Shown here one piece after another: positions 17,375 to 27,264 of a stretch of DNA of 64,000 nucleotides. The DNA comes from Lentilactobacillus farraginis DSM 18382 = JCM 14108. Its GTDB lineage: Bacteria > Bacillota > Bacilli > Lactobacillales > Lactobacillaceae. Numbering within the stretch: position 1 is the stretch's first letter; the number at the start of each line of letters is the position of its first letter. Made by a program: the position numbers and the translations under genes. The stretch lies in contig NZ_BAKI01000003.1 of NCBI RefSeq assembly GCF_000583655.1, forward strand, positions 1-64,000, given 5' to 3'. The notes beneath the pieces were generated by a model. The model did not search any database and was not told where the DNA came from. It saw only the letters and a list, made by a program, of their open reading frames with translations.

Positions 17375-17884
17375 ATGGAGATCAAAGTGCCATTAGCAAA
17401 GGGCCTTTTGCCCGATAAGTATGCCAAGTATGCCGCTTCAAGTGATAAAGTTGACGGAAAACCAGTCGTTTCATTTCCAATCCAGGTGACCGGCGTTCCT
17501 AAGAATGCAAAATCACTAGCTTTAACGCTAATTGACTGGGATGCCGTTCCGGTTAGCGGTTTTCCTTGGATTCATTGGATTGCTGCCAACATCGCGCCGG
17601 ATGTTTTGGAAATTCCCGAAGACAATAGTCGTCAGCTAAAAGTCCCGATGGTTCAGGGACGCAACAGTACCGCTGGTGGCCTAATCGGTAACCAGGATCC
17701 CAACACAGCTTGGCGATATAATGGACCGGTTCCACCCGATAAGGTTCACAATTACCATCTTTCTGTTTTTGCACTGGACAGCGAGTTGCCATTAAAAGAT
17801 GGCTTTTGGTTGAATGAGCTGCAGGATGCCATGCGGGGCCATATCTTAGCAACCGCGGAAATAGTCTTACCGAGCCAAAATTAA
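17375..17884 (+). CDS. PEBP / YbhB-YbcL family protein
   Basis: A 169-residue phosphatidylethanolamine-binding-protein fold (Raf kinase inhibitor-like) protein. The ligand-pocket motif region LTLIDWDAVPVSGFPWIHWI and a later GPVPPDKVHNYHLSVFALD are typical of the bacterial YbhB group. GGGAGGG precedes ATG at 8 nt. The biochemical role of bacterial members is not established. It is followed directly by palindromic repeats. Confidence 0.88.
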   Translation: MEIKVPLAKGLLPDKYAKYAASSDKVDGKPVVSFPIQVTGVPKNAKSLALTLIDWDAVPVSGFPWIHWIAANIAPDVLEIPEDNSRQLKVPMVQGRNSTAGGLIGNQDPNTAWRYNGPVPPDKVHNYHLSVFALDSELPLKDGFWLNELQDAMRGHILATAEIVLPSQN

Positions 17885-17885
17885 A

Positions 17886-18075
17886 GTGTGCGGAGCTAAC
17901 CCGGGATAAGCCGGAGTGTAAGGCGTTTATTTCGGGAACCCCGGGCTTGGGTTCTTGAAATGAATCCCTTACATGCAGGCTTGTGGGTTAGCGCAGCAGT
18001 CCTAAACCAGTGTACGGAGCAGAACGTTGCTTAGCGCAGCAGTCCTAAGAAAAGTGTGCGGAGCAAAACAGTACA
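17886..18075 (+). repeat. Palindromic repeat array 3 (one full, two partial units)
   Basis: A full unit (17886-18003) with inner arms TTTATTTCGGGAACCC and GGGTTCTTGAAATGAA. Next comes a unit lacking its centre (18010-18046), then the first 20 bases of a third (18055-18075). The internal deletion leaves the outer palindrome only. The array fills most of the gap before the stress-protein promoter. Confidence 0.85.
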
Positions 18076-18116
18076 CCAAATCATTTAAAGGTACTAACTA
18101 AAATTGTGCGGATTAG

Positions 18117-18125
18117 TGATATAAT
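18117..18125 (+). promoter_or_regulatory. Extended -10 promoter of the stress-protein gene
   Basis: TG-A-TATAAT without a clear -35 box, about 35 nt upstream of the ATG at 18161. Confidence 0.55.
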
Positions 18126-18160
18126 AAACATATTAATTAACGGCAAGGGGGCCGCTTCTC

Positions 18161-18643
18161 ATGGAAGCCAATTACAAAACCATTTTGGTGCCGGTCGATG
18201 GATCCAAACAAGCTGAGGATGCATTAGCAAAGGGTGCCTTAATTGCAAAAAACAACAACGCCCATCTAGATGTCCTTCACGTTCTAAGTACTACCCAATA
18301 CGGTTACAATTACGGTGGTATGGTTGATGGTGACGTTATTAACAACTTAGTTGAAGATACAACGGATTATCTGAACAAACTAATCGATCGGATTAAAAAA
18401 GATGCAGGAATTGACGATGTCAGCATTCACATTCGTTTTGGAAATCCGAAGACGGTTATCGCTTTTGAATTTCCACGTGACCACAAATCTGATTTAATCG
18501 TTATCGGTGCTACTGGTATGAGCCGGCTGCAACGGGTCCTTGAAGGTTCGGTTTCTTCATTCGTTAATCGAAATGCCCATTGTGATGTCATGGTCGCTCG
18601 GACAAACCAAAAGAACGAACCATCCGTCCCGGCAAAGAAATAA
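18161..18643 (+). CDS. Universal stress protein UspA family
   Basis: A 160-residue nucleotide-binding stress protein. The N-terminal strand ILVPVDGSKQAEDALAKGA and the C-terminal ATP-binding-type motif VIGATGMSRLQRVLEGSVSS (G-x2-G-x9-G-S) are clear. Such proteins respond to growth arrest and stress; the exact role varies. It is monocistronic with its own promoter and terminator. Confidence 0.9.
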   Translation: MEANYKTILVPVDGSKQAEDALAKGALIAKNNNAHLDVLHVLSTTQYGYNYGGMVDGDVINNLVEDTTDYLNKLIDRIKKDAGIDDVSIHIRFGNPKTVIAFEFPRDHKSDLIVIGATGMSRLQRVLEGSVSSFVNRNAHCDVMVARTNQKNEPSVPAKK

Positions 18644-18674
18644 GCAAATTCGGGATAATAATCTGAATAGAATT

Positions 18675-18706
18675 AAAGGGCTGGTCAATTTGACCGGCTT
18701 TTTTAT
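18675..18706 (+). terminator. Terminator after the stress-protein gene
   Basis: AAAGGGCTGGTCA pairs with TGACCGGCTTTTTT (with G-U pairs). Confidence 0.75.
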
Positions 18707-18765
18707 TATTTTAAAGTGCCTTTTCTTTATCAGGTTCCTTCAATCAGGTATCATTAAGTTAGTTA

Positions 18766-18780
18766 TGTAAGCGCTGTACA
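18766..18780 (+). promoter_or_regulatory. Candidate cre-like site
   Basis: TGTAAGCGCTGTACA resembles the CcpA site TGTAAGCGCTTACA, with an altered 3' half. It lies 19 bp before the flavoprotein start. Confidence 0.45.
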
Positions 18781-18798
18781 CGGATTGGAGGAATGACA

Positions 18799-20410
18799 AT
18801 GAAGGTGCTGGTTATCGGCGGTATTGCAGGTGGCCCCTCTTTTGCGACCCGATTGCGTCGAATTAATGAAGATGCTGAAATTATCATTTTTGAGCGGGGA
18901 GCAGCAATTTCGGTTGCCAGCTGTGCGCTGCCCTATTATCTGGGTGGTTTAATTCGGGATCGCTCGACCGTTATTGAACGCACCCCCGAAATATTGAAAC
19001 AAAAGAATAATATTGACGTTCGACTGTATAACGAAGTTACTGCGATTGATCCAAAGCAAAAGCTGGTTCATGTAATCAACCACCAAAACAATCAATCTTA
19101 TACCGAAACTTACGATAAATTAGTTATCGCTACTGGCGCAAGCCTGCTGTCCCCGAAATTAAGGGGATTGATAAAGCTGATGATGCCTTCGTTCTCCGGG
19201 CAATCACCGATGCGACAAGATCAAGCGCTTTTTAGAAACCAAACGGCCAAAGCGGGTGACAATTCTGGGCGCCGGTACCATCGGCATTGAAGTCGCAGAA
19301 AGTTTTGTTAACAACAATATGGATGTAACAATCGTTGAACAATCCGGTCAGGTGGCCGCACCATTTGACAGCGAGATTGCCGAAATTGTCGCGGCAGAAT
19401 TACAGGCACAGGGTGTCCATGTTCTGCTTCACCACACCATTAAAGAAATTACCGACAATGGCAAAACACTGGTGTTTGATAACGGTACCACTCATCAAAC
19501 CGATATGTTGTTTTTGGGAACCGGTGTTCAACCAAATAGTCAATTGGCAGCCGATGCCGGAATTAAGTTATCCGAAGATGGCCACATCATCGTTAATCAG
19601 CAGTTGGCAACTAGTTTGCCCGATATTTACGCCATTGGGGATGTAATTGAAACCACCAGTCTCATCACCGGTCAACCAATTCCAAGCCTTTTGTCAAGTG
19701 CCGCTAATCGTCAGGGCCACTTACTGGCAGATGTCTTTAACGGCGCACCATTAATCTATAAGGGCTTTATCGGTGCGGGCGTCGCCAAGTTCTTTGACTT
19801 AACCGTCAGCTATGTCGGCTATACTGAACAAATGCTCCAACAGGCTGGGATCAACGACTACCGTTCGGTGTTTATCACGCCGTTTGATCACGCCTACTTC
19901 TTTCCAAATGCCGACCGGGTTAACTTCAAATTACTTTATCAGGATAAAACCGGCAAGATCTTGGGCGGTCAAGCCGTTGGCAGAAACGGCATCGATAAAC
20001 GAATTTCTCAACTTTCGGTTGCGATTACCGGAAATTTGACGGTCACTGATTTGCCATCACTTGAAATTCCTTACTCGCCGCCCTACTCTTCAACCCGGGA
20101 TGTTTTAAACATCGCTGGTTACGTTGCCATCAACCAATTAACCAATCGAACGGCAACAATCAAATTAACCGATATTCCGGAAACAGATTTTAAATCAGCC
20201 TTCTTCTTAGACATCCGGGAGGCCGGCAAGCCGGCAGCCGGCTCGGTGACGCCAACCTTGAACATTCCACTATCTGAACTGCGGGAACGAATCAACGAGG
20301 TGCCAACTGACAAAAAAGTCTATATTACTTTCAGAAAGGGGCTGGGGCCCTATAATGCCTCGCGAATACTAGCTGGAAAAGGCATCAAAGCAACCATGAT
20401 TGAAGAATAA
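18799..20410 (+). pseudogene. CoA-disulfide reductase / NADH oxidase-like flavoprotein with rhodanese domain, two apparent frameshifts
   Basis: A pyridine-nucleotide-disulfide oxidoreductase family flavoenzyme. FAD-binding GGIAGGPSFATRLR is at the N-terminus, the single redox Cys42 lies in VASCALPYYLGG as in CoA-disulfide reductases, and the NAD-binding loop is ILGAGTIGIEVAES. A C-terminal rhodanese-like domain (last ~85 residues) has Phe where the active Cys should be (ITFRKGLGPYNASR), so it is probably not a sulfurtransferase. The frame is lost after ATGAS (about 19143) and again near 19216. One extra base at each point restores family sequence such as AVPEIKGIDKADDAFVLRA. ATG 18799 is 7 nt after GGAGG. 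Confidence 0.85.
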
Positions 20411-20417
20411 ATTAAAC

Positions 20418-20464
20418 AAGAAGCGGTTAAGATGACATTATGTTACTTTAACCGTTTCTTTGTT
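20418..20464 (+). terminator. Terminator after the flavoprotein
   Basis: AAGAAGCGGTTAA pairs with TTTAACCGTTTCTT, followed by T residues. Confidence 0.8.
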
Positions 20465-20747
20465 ACGTTTTATAACATAAGTACGACTTGAAATTTATTT
20501 TTTTAGCATACCGTGATCGTTTATTCACCAAAGAAATAAACTGATAACCGCTTATTCATAAAATAACACGGTCATGTTTTCCTTGAAAAAGGATTGAAAA
20601 CACTGCTATTTCAGCGTAAGATCATTTTTAAGATCTTCAGTTTAAAAAAGATCAGGCGGCTATAAAAAAGATTTTTAATGTAACTAATTCTAACATTAGA
20701 AATGCAAGCAGGTGGCAGGCTTGTCAAATTGAATAAGAGGTGTTGTG
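20465..20747. other. Intergenic region before the nucleobase permease
   Basis: An AT-rich gap of about 280 bp. I looked for a purine riboswitch core and did not find one. Some short inverted repeats occur (GATCATTTTTAAGATC near 20620), without a clear role. Confidence 0.4.
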
Positions 20748-22148
20748 ATGATGAAGATACTTGTGAAGCAATCCGATCAAGAATCACCAAAATCATTCAA
20801 GATTGACAAGTCTGACGACCAGTTGATGGTAGCCCCTGACGCGGATATTTCTACCGGTCAGGCCGCTTTACTGGGACTACAGCATTTATTAGCAATGGAC
20901 GTTTACGTTGTACCGATTATTATTGCAGGTATGCTGAGTTTACCCCTCGCAAACAAAATGGGATTAATTCAAGCAACCTTTTTGGCAGCCGGGATTGGCA
21001 CCATTCTACAAACTGGTGTCTTCATGAAAATGCCGGTTACACAGGGGGCTTCCTTTGTCCCTTTGGGAGCGTTGGCTGGTATTTATATTGCCGCCGGTCG
21101 CGGAACAGTCGGCATGGCCACTATTTTTGGATCATTAATTGTTGGTGCGTTGTTTGTCCTAATTTTAGGATTTACGCACGTTGTTCCAAAACTAATCCAA
21201 AAATTCGTACCATCACTGGTTGGTGGCACCATTATTACAAACGTCGGTTTATCACTAATTCCTTCAGCGCTTAACGACAATATTTTTCAAGCATCCGGAA
21301 ACTTGAATAGCAATGTCCTGTTGGGGATTATCACTGCCGGTGCACTCGTTGTCTGTGTCATGATCAGTCTTCACTTTCCACAATATGATCGTATCTTTCG
21401 ATTAGGTTCAATTCTAATTGCTTTAACCATCGGCACAATTGTGGCTGCGTTTATGGGTCGGTTTTCGGTCAAATCCGTTTTAGAAGCGCCGTGGTTCAGC
21501 ACACCCAAGTTTGCTTTAACCAGCTATGGCCTTCACTTTTCCCTTTCACCGATTTTAACCATGCTGATTATCTACATGGTGTTAATGACTGAAACAACCG
21601 GTACCTGGTTTGCCGTTTCAGCGGTTACCAATACGAAACTCACGCCGCAGCGAATCAATCGGGGTGTCTTCGGTGAAGGTGTTTCCTGTCTTGTCTCAGC
21701 CCTGGTTGGTTCAACTCCCGTCACGGGCTACTCCACAAACGCAGGAATTATCTCGATTACCGGAGTTGCCAGCAAAAAAGCCTTCATCGGTGCCGGCATC
21801 TGGTTTATTCTCTTCAGTTTTGTTGGAAAGTTATCCGCCTTGCTGGCAGCCATCCCATCAGCCGTAATCGGCGGTGTCTTTGCAATTATCTGCTCAACAA
21901 TTATGCTCAACGGCCTAAGAGTTGTTAGTCAAAGCCATTTTGTGGAACGCGCACTTTATATTTTGGGTATTCCAATCATTTTAACTTTAGGATTGGTTTT
22001 AATGCCAAGCAGTCTAAAAAACGAAGCACCGACTTTTGTTCAATATCTGCTTGATTCACCAATTGCAACGGCAGCTATAACAGCGATCATTTTAAATCAG
22101 TTGTTACCCGACAACCAGCAGCTGAAACTGACAAAAGTCGAAAAATAA
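20748..22148 (+). CDS. NCS2-family purine-type nucleobase permease
   Basis: A polytopic uracil-xanthine permease family member of about 466 residues with some twelve to fourteen membrane segments. Family marks are LLGLQHLLAMDVYVVPI, QGASFVPLGA and the signature region TPVTGYSTNAGIISITG. It is followed 16 bp later by a guanine deaminase gene, so guanine or xanthine import is more likely than uracil. ATG 20748 follows AAGAGG at 7 nt; the GTG at 20745 and ATG at 20751 are alternatives. Confidence 0.88.
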   Translation: MMKILVKQSDQESPKSFKIDKSDDQLMVAPDADISTGQAALLGLQHLLAMDVYVVPIIIAGMLSLPLANKMGLIQATFLAAGIGTILQTGVFMKMPVTQGASFVPLGALAGIYIAAGRGTVGMATIFGSLIVGALFVLILGFTHVVPKLIQKFVPSLVGGTIITNVGLSLIPSALNDNIFQASGNLNSNVLLGIITAGALVVCVMISLHFPQYDRIFRLGSILIALTIGTIVAAFMGRFSVKSVLEAPWFSTPKFALTSYGLHFSLSPILTMLIIYMVLMTETTGTWFAVSAVTNTKLTPQRINRGVFGEGVSCLVSALVGSTPVTGYSTNAGIISITGVASKKAFIGAGIWFILFSFVGKLSALLAAIPSAVIGGVFAIICSTIMLNGLRVVSQSHFVERALYILGIPIILTLGLVLMPSSLKNEAPTFVQYLLDSPIATAAITAIILNQLLPDNQQLKLTKVEK

Positions 22149-22164
22149 GGAAGTGTTTTAAATA

Positions 22165-22647
22165 ATGGATACAAAGAAGATTGATCAATACATGTCATTA
22201 GCCGCCAAAGAAGCTGAAAGCAATTTAAAAACCGAAGCTGGTGGTCCGTTTGGTGCGGTTATCGCTAATGAACAGGGCGTACTCGTAACCGCCCACAATC
22301 AAGTATTAGCGGATCAAGATCCAACAGCCCATGCAGAAATCACTGCTATTCGAAAGGCAACTAAGAAATTGGGAACCTACGATTTAAGTGGTTATACGCT
22401 TTATACATCGTGCTACCCCTGCCCAATGTGCCTGGGAGCAATTATCTGGTCAAACATCAAAGTTGCTTATTATGGCAATACAGCAAAAGATGCTGCTAAA
22501 ATTGGTTTTCGAGATGATTACATCTATAACTTTATCAAAGGCAATGGTACGGATAAAACGGTCTTGGATTTAAAATCAAGTAATCGTGATCATACCATAA
22601 AAGCATTCAATCAATTCGAGGATCGAAAAACGAAGGTCATTTATTAA
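22165..22647 (+). CDS. guaD: Guanine deaminase (cytidine deaminase fold)
   Basis: Hydrolyses guanine to xanthine and ammonia. A 160-residue zinc deaminase strongly resembling Bacillus GuaD: GGPFGAVI, zinc site DPTAHAEITAIRKA with catalytic Glu, PCPMCLGAI, and an aromatic C-terminus. AAGGAAG lies 10 nt before ATG. The start lies 16 bp after the permease stop, so imported guanine could feed directly into xanthine. Adenine- or cytosine-specific deaminases of the same fold are less similar. Confidence 0.88.
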   Translation: MDTKKIDQYMSLAAKEAESNLKTEAGGPFGAVIANEQGVLVTAHNQVLADQDPTAHAEITAIRKATKKLGTYDLSGYTLYTSCYPCPMCLGAIIWSNIKVAYYGNTAKDAAKIGFRDDYIYNFIKGNGTDKTVLDLKSSNRDHTIKAFNQFEDRKTKVIY

Positions 22648-22655
22648 ACTTGCAA

Positions 22656-22699
22656 AATGAAGCAGGGTCAGGCGAAACTATGTTCTGATTCTGTTTTTT
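22656..22699 (+). terminator. Likely terminator of the permease-guaD operon
   Basis: AGCAGGGTCAG pairs imperfectly with CTGATTCTGTTTTTT and ends in a T run. Confidence 0.6.
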
Positions 22700-22822
22700 A
22701 TTTTGTCAATTTTCGGGTGCCACTTTTCCATATTTAAAGCAAATTCAAATTAATTTCTAATTAAGTTGTTATCATTATCATAATCGGCTAAAATTGTTTT
22801 TAACACGATATGGAGGGACAAC

Positions 22823-24445
22823 ATGGACGCAAAACATACTTCAAAAATTAGTTTGTTTCAATTGGTTATGCTGGCACTCGGATCACTAATCGGGTCTGGC
22901 TGGCTGTTTGGTTCTTGGGAAGCTTCCAGAATTGCCGGGCCGGCAGCGATTATTTCATGGATAATTGGTGGTGTGGTGATTGGTGCGGTTGCTTATGATT
23001 ATGTAGAAATTGGTGCGATGTTCCCGGAAGCCGGTGGGATGAGCAAATATGCCCAATATTCACATGGACCACTTTTAGGCTTTATCGCTGCCTGGGCCAA
23101 TTGGATTTCACTCATTACATTGATTCCAATTGAGGCTGTTGCCGCCGTCCAATATATGAGCACTTGGCCATGGTCTTGGGCCAACTGGACCCATCAATTC
23201 CTGCGAAACGGAACCATCACCAACACCGGTTTACTGGTTGTTTTTGGCTTTATTTTAATCTTTACGTTGCTAAATTATTGGTCGGTCCGGGTACTAACCG
23301 GATTTACCAGCTTAATCTCCATTTTTAAAATCGGCGTTCCCACACTAACAATCATCATGCTGACAGTCTCCGGATTCTATCCACAAAACTATGGCAATAC
23401 TTGGCATGAGTTTATGCCGTATGGAAGTGCGCCGATCTTTGCAGCAACTTCAGTGGCCGGCATTATTTTTTCCTTTAATGCTTTTCAAACCGTTATTAAT
23501 ATGGGAAGTGAAATCCAAAATTCCCGAAAAAACATCGGTCGCGGTATTGCTATCTCACTTTTAATCAGCGGTGTTCTTTACATTGTCCTCCAAAGCACCT
23601 TTATTACGGCGCTCGATCCAAATATGATCGCCAAAGCCGGCTGGCATGGTATTCAGTTCAATTCTCCCTTCGCTGATTTGGCAATCCTGCTTGGCATTCA
23701 CTGGCTGTCTGTCCTGCTTTATATGGATGCTTTTGTTTCGCCATTTGGAACCGGCGTTTCATTTGTCGCTTCGACCGCCCGGGCACTTTACGCTATGGAA
23801 GGAAATCATCATATTCCCAGCTTTATCGGCAAAGTCAATACCACTTACGGGATTCCCCGGGTCGCCATTATCGTTGATACCATCCTTAGTATGGTCATGG
23901 TATCCATTTTCCGTTCTTGGGCTGTTCTGGCCACCGTTATCTGTACGTCAACTTTAATCGCCTATCTGACCGGACCGGTAACCGCCGTTTCGTTCCGAAA
24001 AATGGGGCCAAATTTCAAACGACCGGTGACCTTAAAACACCTTAGCTGGTTGGCTCCCCTTTCCTTTGTCCTAGCTTCCTTGGCTACTTATTGGGCAATG
24101 TGGCCCACGACAATCGAAGTTATTTTGATTATTATCTTAGGGCTTCCCTTTTACTTCTACTATGAATATAAAACCAGCTTTGTTAATACGCGTAAAGCTT
24201 TTTGGTCCGGCCTCTGGATGATCGTTTATCTTATCTTCATATCTGCGATTTCATACGCCGGAAGCCAGCAATTTAATGGAATGAACTGGATTCCTTATCC
24301 TGTTGATTTTATTGTCATTATCATTGCCTCTTTGGGCTTTTATTATTGGGGCATTCACAGTTGGCAAATTTTTCCGGACTACTATCAGGCAAAAAAATTA
24401 AACGAAGGCGTTAAACTGGAAGAAGATAACCAAACTCGCCAATAG
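22823..24445 (+). CDS. APC-family amino-acid permease, YveA/AspP-like
   Basis: A 540-residue secondary transporter with about twelve to fourteen membrane segments. The first segment carries the APC substrate-binding loop LGSLIGSGWLFGSW, and MFPEAGGMSKYAQYSHGP follows. The length and sequence resemble aspartate:proton symporters, but substrate cannot be assigned from sequence alone. GGAGGG precedes ATG. A close paralogue lies immediately downstream, so this is a tandem duplication. Confidence 0.88.
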   Translation: MDAKHTSKISLFQLVMLALGSLIGSGWLFGSWEASRIAGPAAIISWIIGGVVIGAVAYDYVEIGAMFPEAGGMSKYAQYSHGPLLGFIAAWANWISLITLIPIEAVAAVQYMSTWPWSWANWTHQFLRNGTITNTGLLVVFGFILIFTLLNYWSVRVLTGFTSLISIFKIGVPTLTIIMLTVSGFYPQNYGNTWHEFMPYGSAPIFAATSVAGIIFSFNAFQTVINMGSEIQNSRKNIGRGIAISLLISGVLYIVLQSTFITALDPNMIAKAGWHGIQFNSPFADLAILLGIHWLSVLLYMDAFVSPFGTGVSFVASTARALYAMEGNHHIPSFIGKVNTTYGIPRVAIIVDTILSMVMVSIFRSWAVLATVICTSTLIAYLTGPVTAVSFRKMGPNFKRPVTLKHLSWLAPLSFVLASLATYWAMWPTTIEVILIIILGLPFYFYYEYKTSFVNTRKAFWSGLWMIVYLIFISAISYAGSQQFNGMNWIPYPVDFIVIIIASLGFYYWGIHSWQIFPDYYQAKKLNEGVKLEEDNQTRQ

Positions 24446-24731
24446 TAAATGATTAATTTGCGTTCATAGCTGAAAAAATGTTTGAAATGTAGGTTTATTT
24501 GATCGTTTTGATTTTTCTATTTATGCTATTTTGATAAATCACAAGCAAATAAGCATTTTGGATCGTTAAATAAAGAACCCCCAAAAGCGTAATCCCAGCA
24601 CTATTCCAAAAAAAGCATAAGCTCTTCTCCTTACCATCATATTAGTCACCAACGCACTTTTTTCATTTTACTTCATTTGCAATAATTTTCTCATTTGTTA
24701 CACTAGTTGTCATTGCAAACAGGAGGTAAAA
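24446..24731. other. Gap between the paralogous permeases
   Basis: 286 bp of AT-rich DNA with no open gene. A possible promoter TTGCAA (24677-24682), 16 bp, TACACT (24699-24704) would serve the second permease. No clear terminator after the first permease. Confidence 0.4.
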
Positions 24732-26329
24732 ATGGATTCTGACAAAACAACTAAAATTGGGTTATTTCAACTGGTAATGTTAACGCTTGGTTCTCTAATC
24801 GGATCAGGTTGGCTTTTCGGTTCTTGGGAAGCTTCAAGGATAGCGGGCCCCGCTGCCATCATCTCATGGGTGATTGGTGGTGCGGTTATTGCCGCGATCG
24901 CTTACGATTACGTTGAATTGGGCGCAATGTTTCCGGAAGCCGGCGGGATGAGCAAATACGCCCAGTATTCTCACGGACCGCTTCTGGGATTTATTTCTTC
25001 GTGGGCCAATTGGATTTCACTCATTACATTGATTCCAATCGAGCTGTTGCCGCCGTCCAATATATGAGTTCCTGGCCGTGGTCATGGGCCAATTGGACCC
25101 ATCAATTCCTAAAAAATGGGACAATCACAACTACCGGACTCATGGTCGTTTTCTTGTTTATGCTGGCTTTTACACTGTTAAACTTCTGGTCGGTTAAGAT
25201 ATTAACCAGCTTTACCAGTCTCATTTCAGTGTTTAAGATCGGTGTTCCGACACTAACAATTATTATGCTGACAATTGCCAGCTTTCATCCTGAAAATTGC
25301 GGTCATTCATTGCACACGTTCATGCCATACGGGTCGGCACCCATCTTTGCGGCCACTTCATCAGCCGGGATTATTTTCTCGTTTAACGCCTTTCAAACGG
25401 TTATTAACATGGGAAGCGAAATTGAGAACCCCAAGAAAAACATCGGTCGTGGTATTTTCATCTCACTACTGATTAGCGGGATCATCTATGTCGTCCTACA
25501 AAGCGTTTTTATCACAGCAATTAAGCCATCGGCCGTTGCCGCGCATGGTTGGGGCGGGATCAACTTCAATTCACCATTTGCCGACTTGGCAATCATGTTG
25601 GGAATTCGCTGGTTATCCGTCCTGCTATACATGGATGCCTTTGTTTCACCGGTCGGTACCGGCGTTTCCTTTGCCGCATCAACCGGTCGGGCACTTTACG
25701 CCATGGAAAGTAATCAGCACATCCCAAGCTTCTTGGGAAAAATCAACCAGAAATACGGGATTCCCCGAGTTGCGATGCTCGTCAATTTGATTTTAAGTAT
25801 GCTGATGGTTTCTGTCTTCAGGTCTTGGGCAACGTTGGCAACGGTTATTTGTACGTCAACTCTGATTGCCTATCTGACCGGACCAGTGACTGCAGTTGCC
25901 TTTCGTAAACTAGCACCGGACTTCAAGCGACCCGTTAAGTTGAAAAACTTAAGCTGGATGGCACCATTATCGTTTGTATTGGCCTCATTAGCTGTTTACT
26001 GGGCAATGTGGCCAACAACAGTCGAAGTTATTCTGGTTATCCTATTGGGCTTGCCGTTTTACTTCTACTACGAATATCGGGCCGGTTATGTTAATACACG
26101 AAAAGCTTTTTGGTCAAGTATGTGGATGATCTTCTACTTGATCTTCATCTCAATCATGTCTTATATCGGCAGTCATCAGTTTAACGGTGTTAACTGGATT
26201 CCGTATCCTTGGGATTTTGTTGTCATCATCGTTGCTTCTCTTGGTTTCTACTACTGGGGAATCAAGAGCGCTCACGTCTTCCCTGATTATTATCAGGCTA
26301 AAAAATTAAACGATACGGTTAAAGAATAA
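24732..26329 (+). pseudogene. Second APC-family permease, apparent frameshift
   Basis: Paralogue of the permease at 22823, sharing nearly all motifs (GSLIGSGWLFGSWEASRIAG, MGSEIENPKKNIGRG). The frame is lost after LITLIPIE at about 25043 and resumes at AVAAVQYMSSWPWSWANW. The paralogue reads IEAVAAVQYMS there, so exactly one G is missing (GAGCTG for GAGGCTG). About 533 residues when bridged. AGGAGG precedes ATG, and a strong terminator follows. The comparison with its own neighbour makes this the clearest of the frameshifts. Confidence 0.9.
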
Positions 26330-26332
26330 AAC

Positions 26333-26379
26333 AAAGCATCGGTACAGCTATTTTTTCAGATGGCTGCACCGATGTTTTT
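26333..26379 (+). terminator. Terminator after the second permease
   Basis: CATCGGTACAGC pairs with GCTGCACCGATG and is followed by T7. Confidence 0.9.
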
Positions 26380-26389
26380 TTATGACGTC

Positions 26390-26620
26390 CTCCCAAGGCA
26401 CTTTTTATCATAACCCAATTTCCAGCTGGAAAAAACCGGCCGAAATTTTTCGTTCCGACCGATTTTAGGCATCAAAAGTGCCCCTGCCAAGGTATATTCA
26501 TCATACATCAAATTATTGTCTTCGGGTAAATTAGTGGTCGATACAATTTTTTAAAGAAAATGCAGCGGCTTTAATCTCACGTCCCCGTTGAGATCGCTGG
26601 CTTTAAAATCGATTTATCCA
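26390..26620. other. Intergenic inverted repeats
   Basis: GGCACTTTTT near 26397 faces AAAAGTGCC near 26475, with a CGGCCGAAA/TTCGTTCCGACCG pair between them. Further on, ATCTCA...TGAGAT near 26575-26600 is flanked by two GGCTTTAA copies. No gene is seen, and the function is unknown. Confidence 0.4.
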
Positions 26621-26632
26621 CAATCATAACCG

Positions 26633-26661
26633 TTGGCAAATCATTAACCACGTGTTATATT
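26633..26661 (+). promoter_or_regulatory. Promoter of the secreted protein gene
   Basis: TTGGCA, 17 bp, TATATT, ending 23 nt before the start codon. Confidence 0.65.
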
Positions 26662-26684
26662 AGGGGCATTGGAGGATGATATAT

Positions 26685-27113
26685 ATGAATATGACTAAAT
26701 TCGCTACAAAAGCTTCTATTACTTTGGGGGCAGCTTTAGGATTAGGTTTGTTTGTTGCACAACAACCTGCCAATGCCGCAACATGGCATAAGGGTACTCC
26801 TTCCGCTGTTCGGGGAACTTGGAAGACTAAATCAACGAGTATCGGTAGCGGTTCAACGAAACAAACTGCATACGATAAAGTCACAATTGGAAAAACTGCA
26901 ATCTCAGATTACGCTTATACAGGCAAAAATAAGCTGGGCATGAAAGGAACATCTGCACAATATGCCGTGACTGGAAAGTATACTTACATAATCAAGGCTA
27001 AGATTTCCAAAAAAGTTACGATGACCCTTCACGTTAAAAAGACCAGCAGTAAAGTAATCGTTATTGGTAACGGTACTAAGAATACCAATCCTGCTAAATA
27101 TTACAAAGCTTAA
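26685..27113 (+). CDS. Small secreted protein, W-G-P-G family
   Basis: About 142 residues. Signal peptide ends near NAA; the mature part starts TWHKGTPSAVRGTW, then a beta-rich basic domain ending IVIGNGTKNTNPAKYYK. It shares this start and end with the gene at 27265 and more distantly with 11792. ATG 26685 is 9 nt after GGAGG; an upstream in-frame ATG touches the site and is less likely. No catalytic motif is seen; a surface or extracellular role is inferred only from the signal peptide. Confidence 0.8.
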   Translation: MNMTKFATKASITLGAALGLGLFVAQQPANAATWHKGTPSAVRGTWKTKSTSIGSGSTKQTAYDKVTIGKTAISDYAYTGKNKLGMKGTSAQYAVTGKYTYIIKAKISKKVTMTLHVKKTSSKVIVIGNGTKNTNPAKYYKA

Positions 27114-27210
27114 TAAAGTGGGCTCCACCGCGTACTTGATTGCGTTGGTCGGGGCTCTCTTTTTGTTTATAATTCGACATTCAAGGTCAACTGATTATTT
27201 CTCCGTTACT

Positions 27211-27238
27211 TTGTTCTCTTTCCCGAGTATGCTATATT
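27211..27238 (+). promoter_or_regulatory. Promoter of the second secreted paralogue
   Basis: TTGTTC, 16 bp, TATATT, 27 nt before ATG 27265. Confidence 0.5.
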
Positions 27239-27264
27239 GGAGAAATTAGGAGGTGAATCCCGTC

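Noticed and set aside
20465-20747. Purine riboswitch before the nucleobase permease
   Set aside because: The conserved aptamer core (TATA...CTAC...) is not present.
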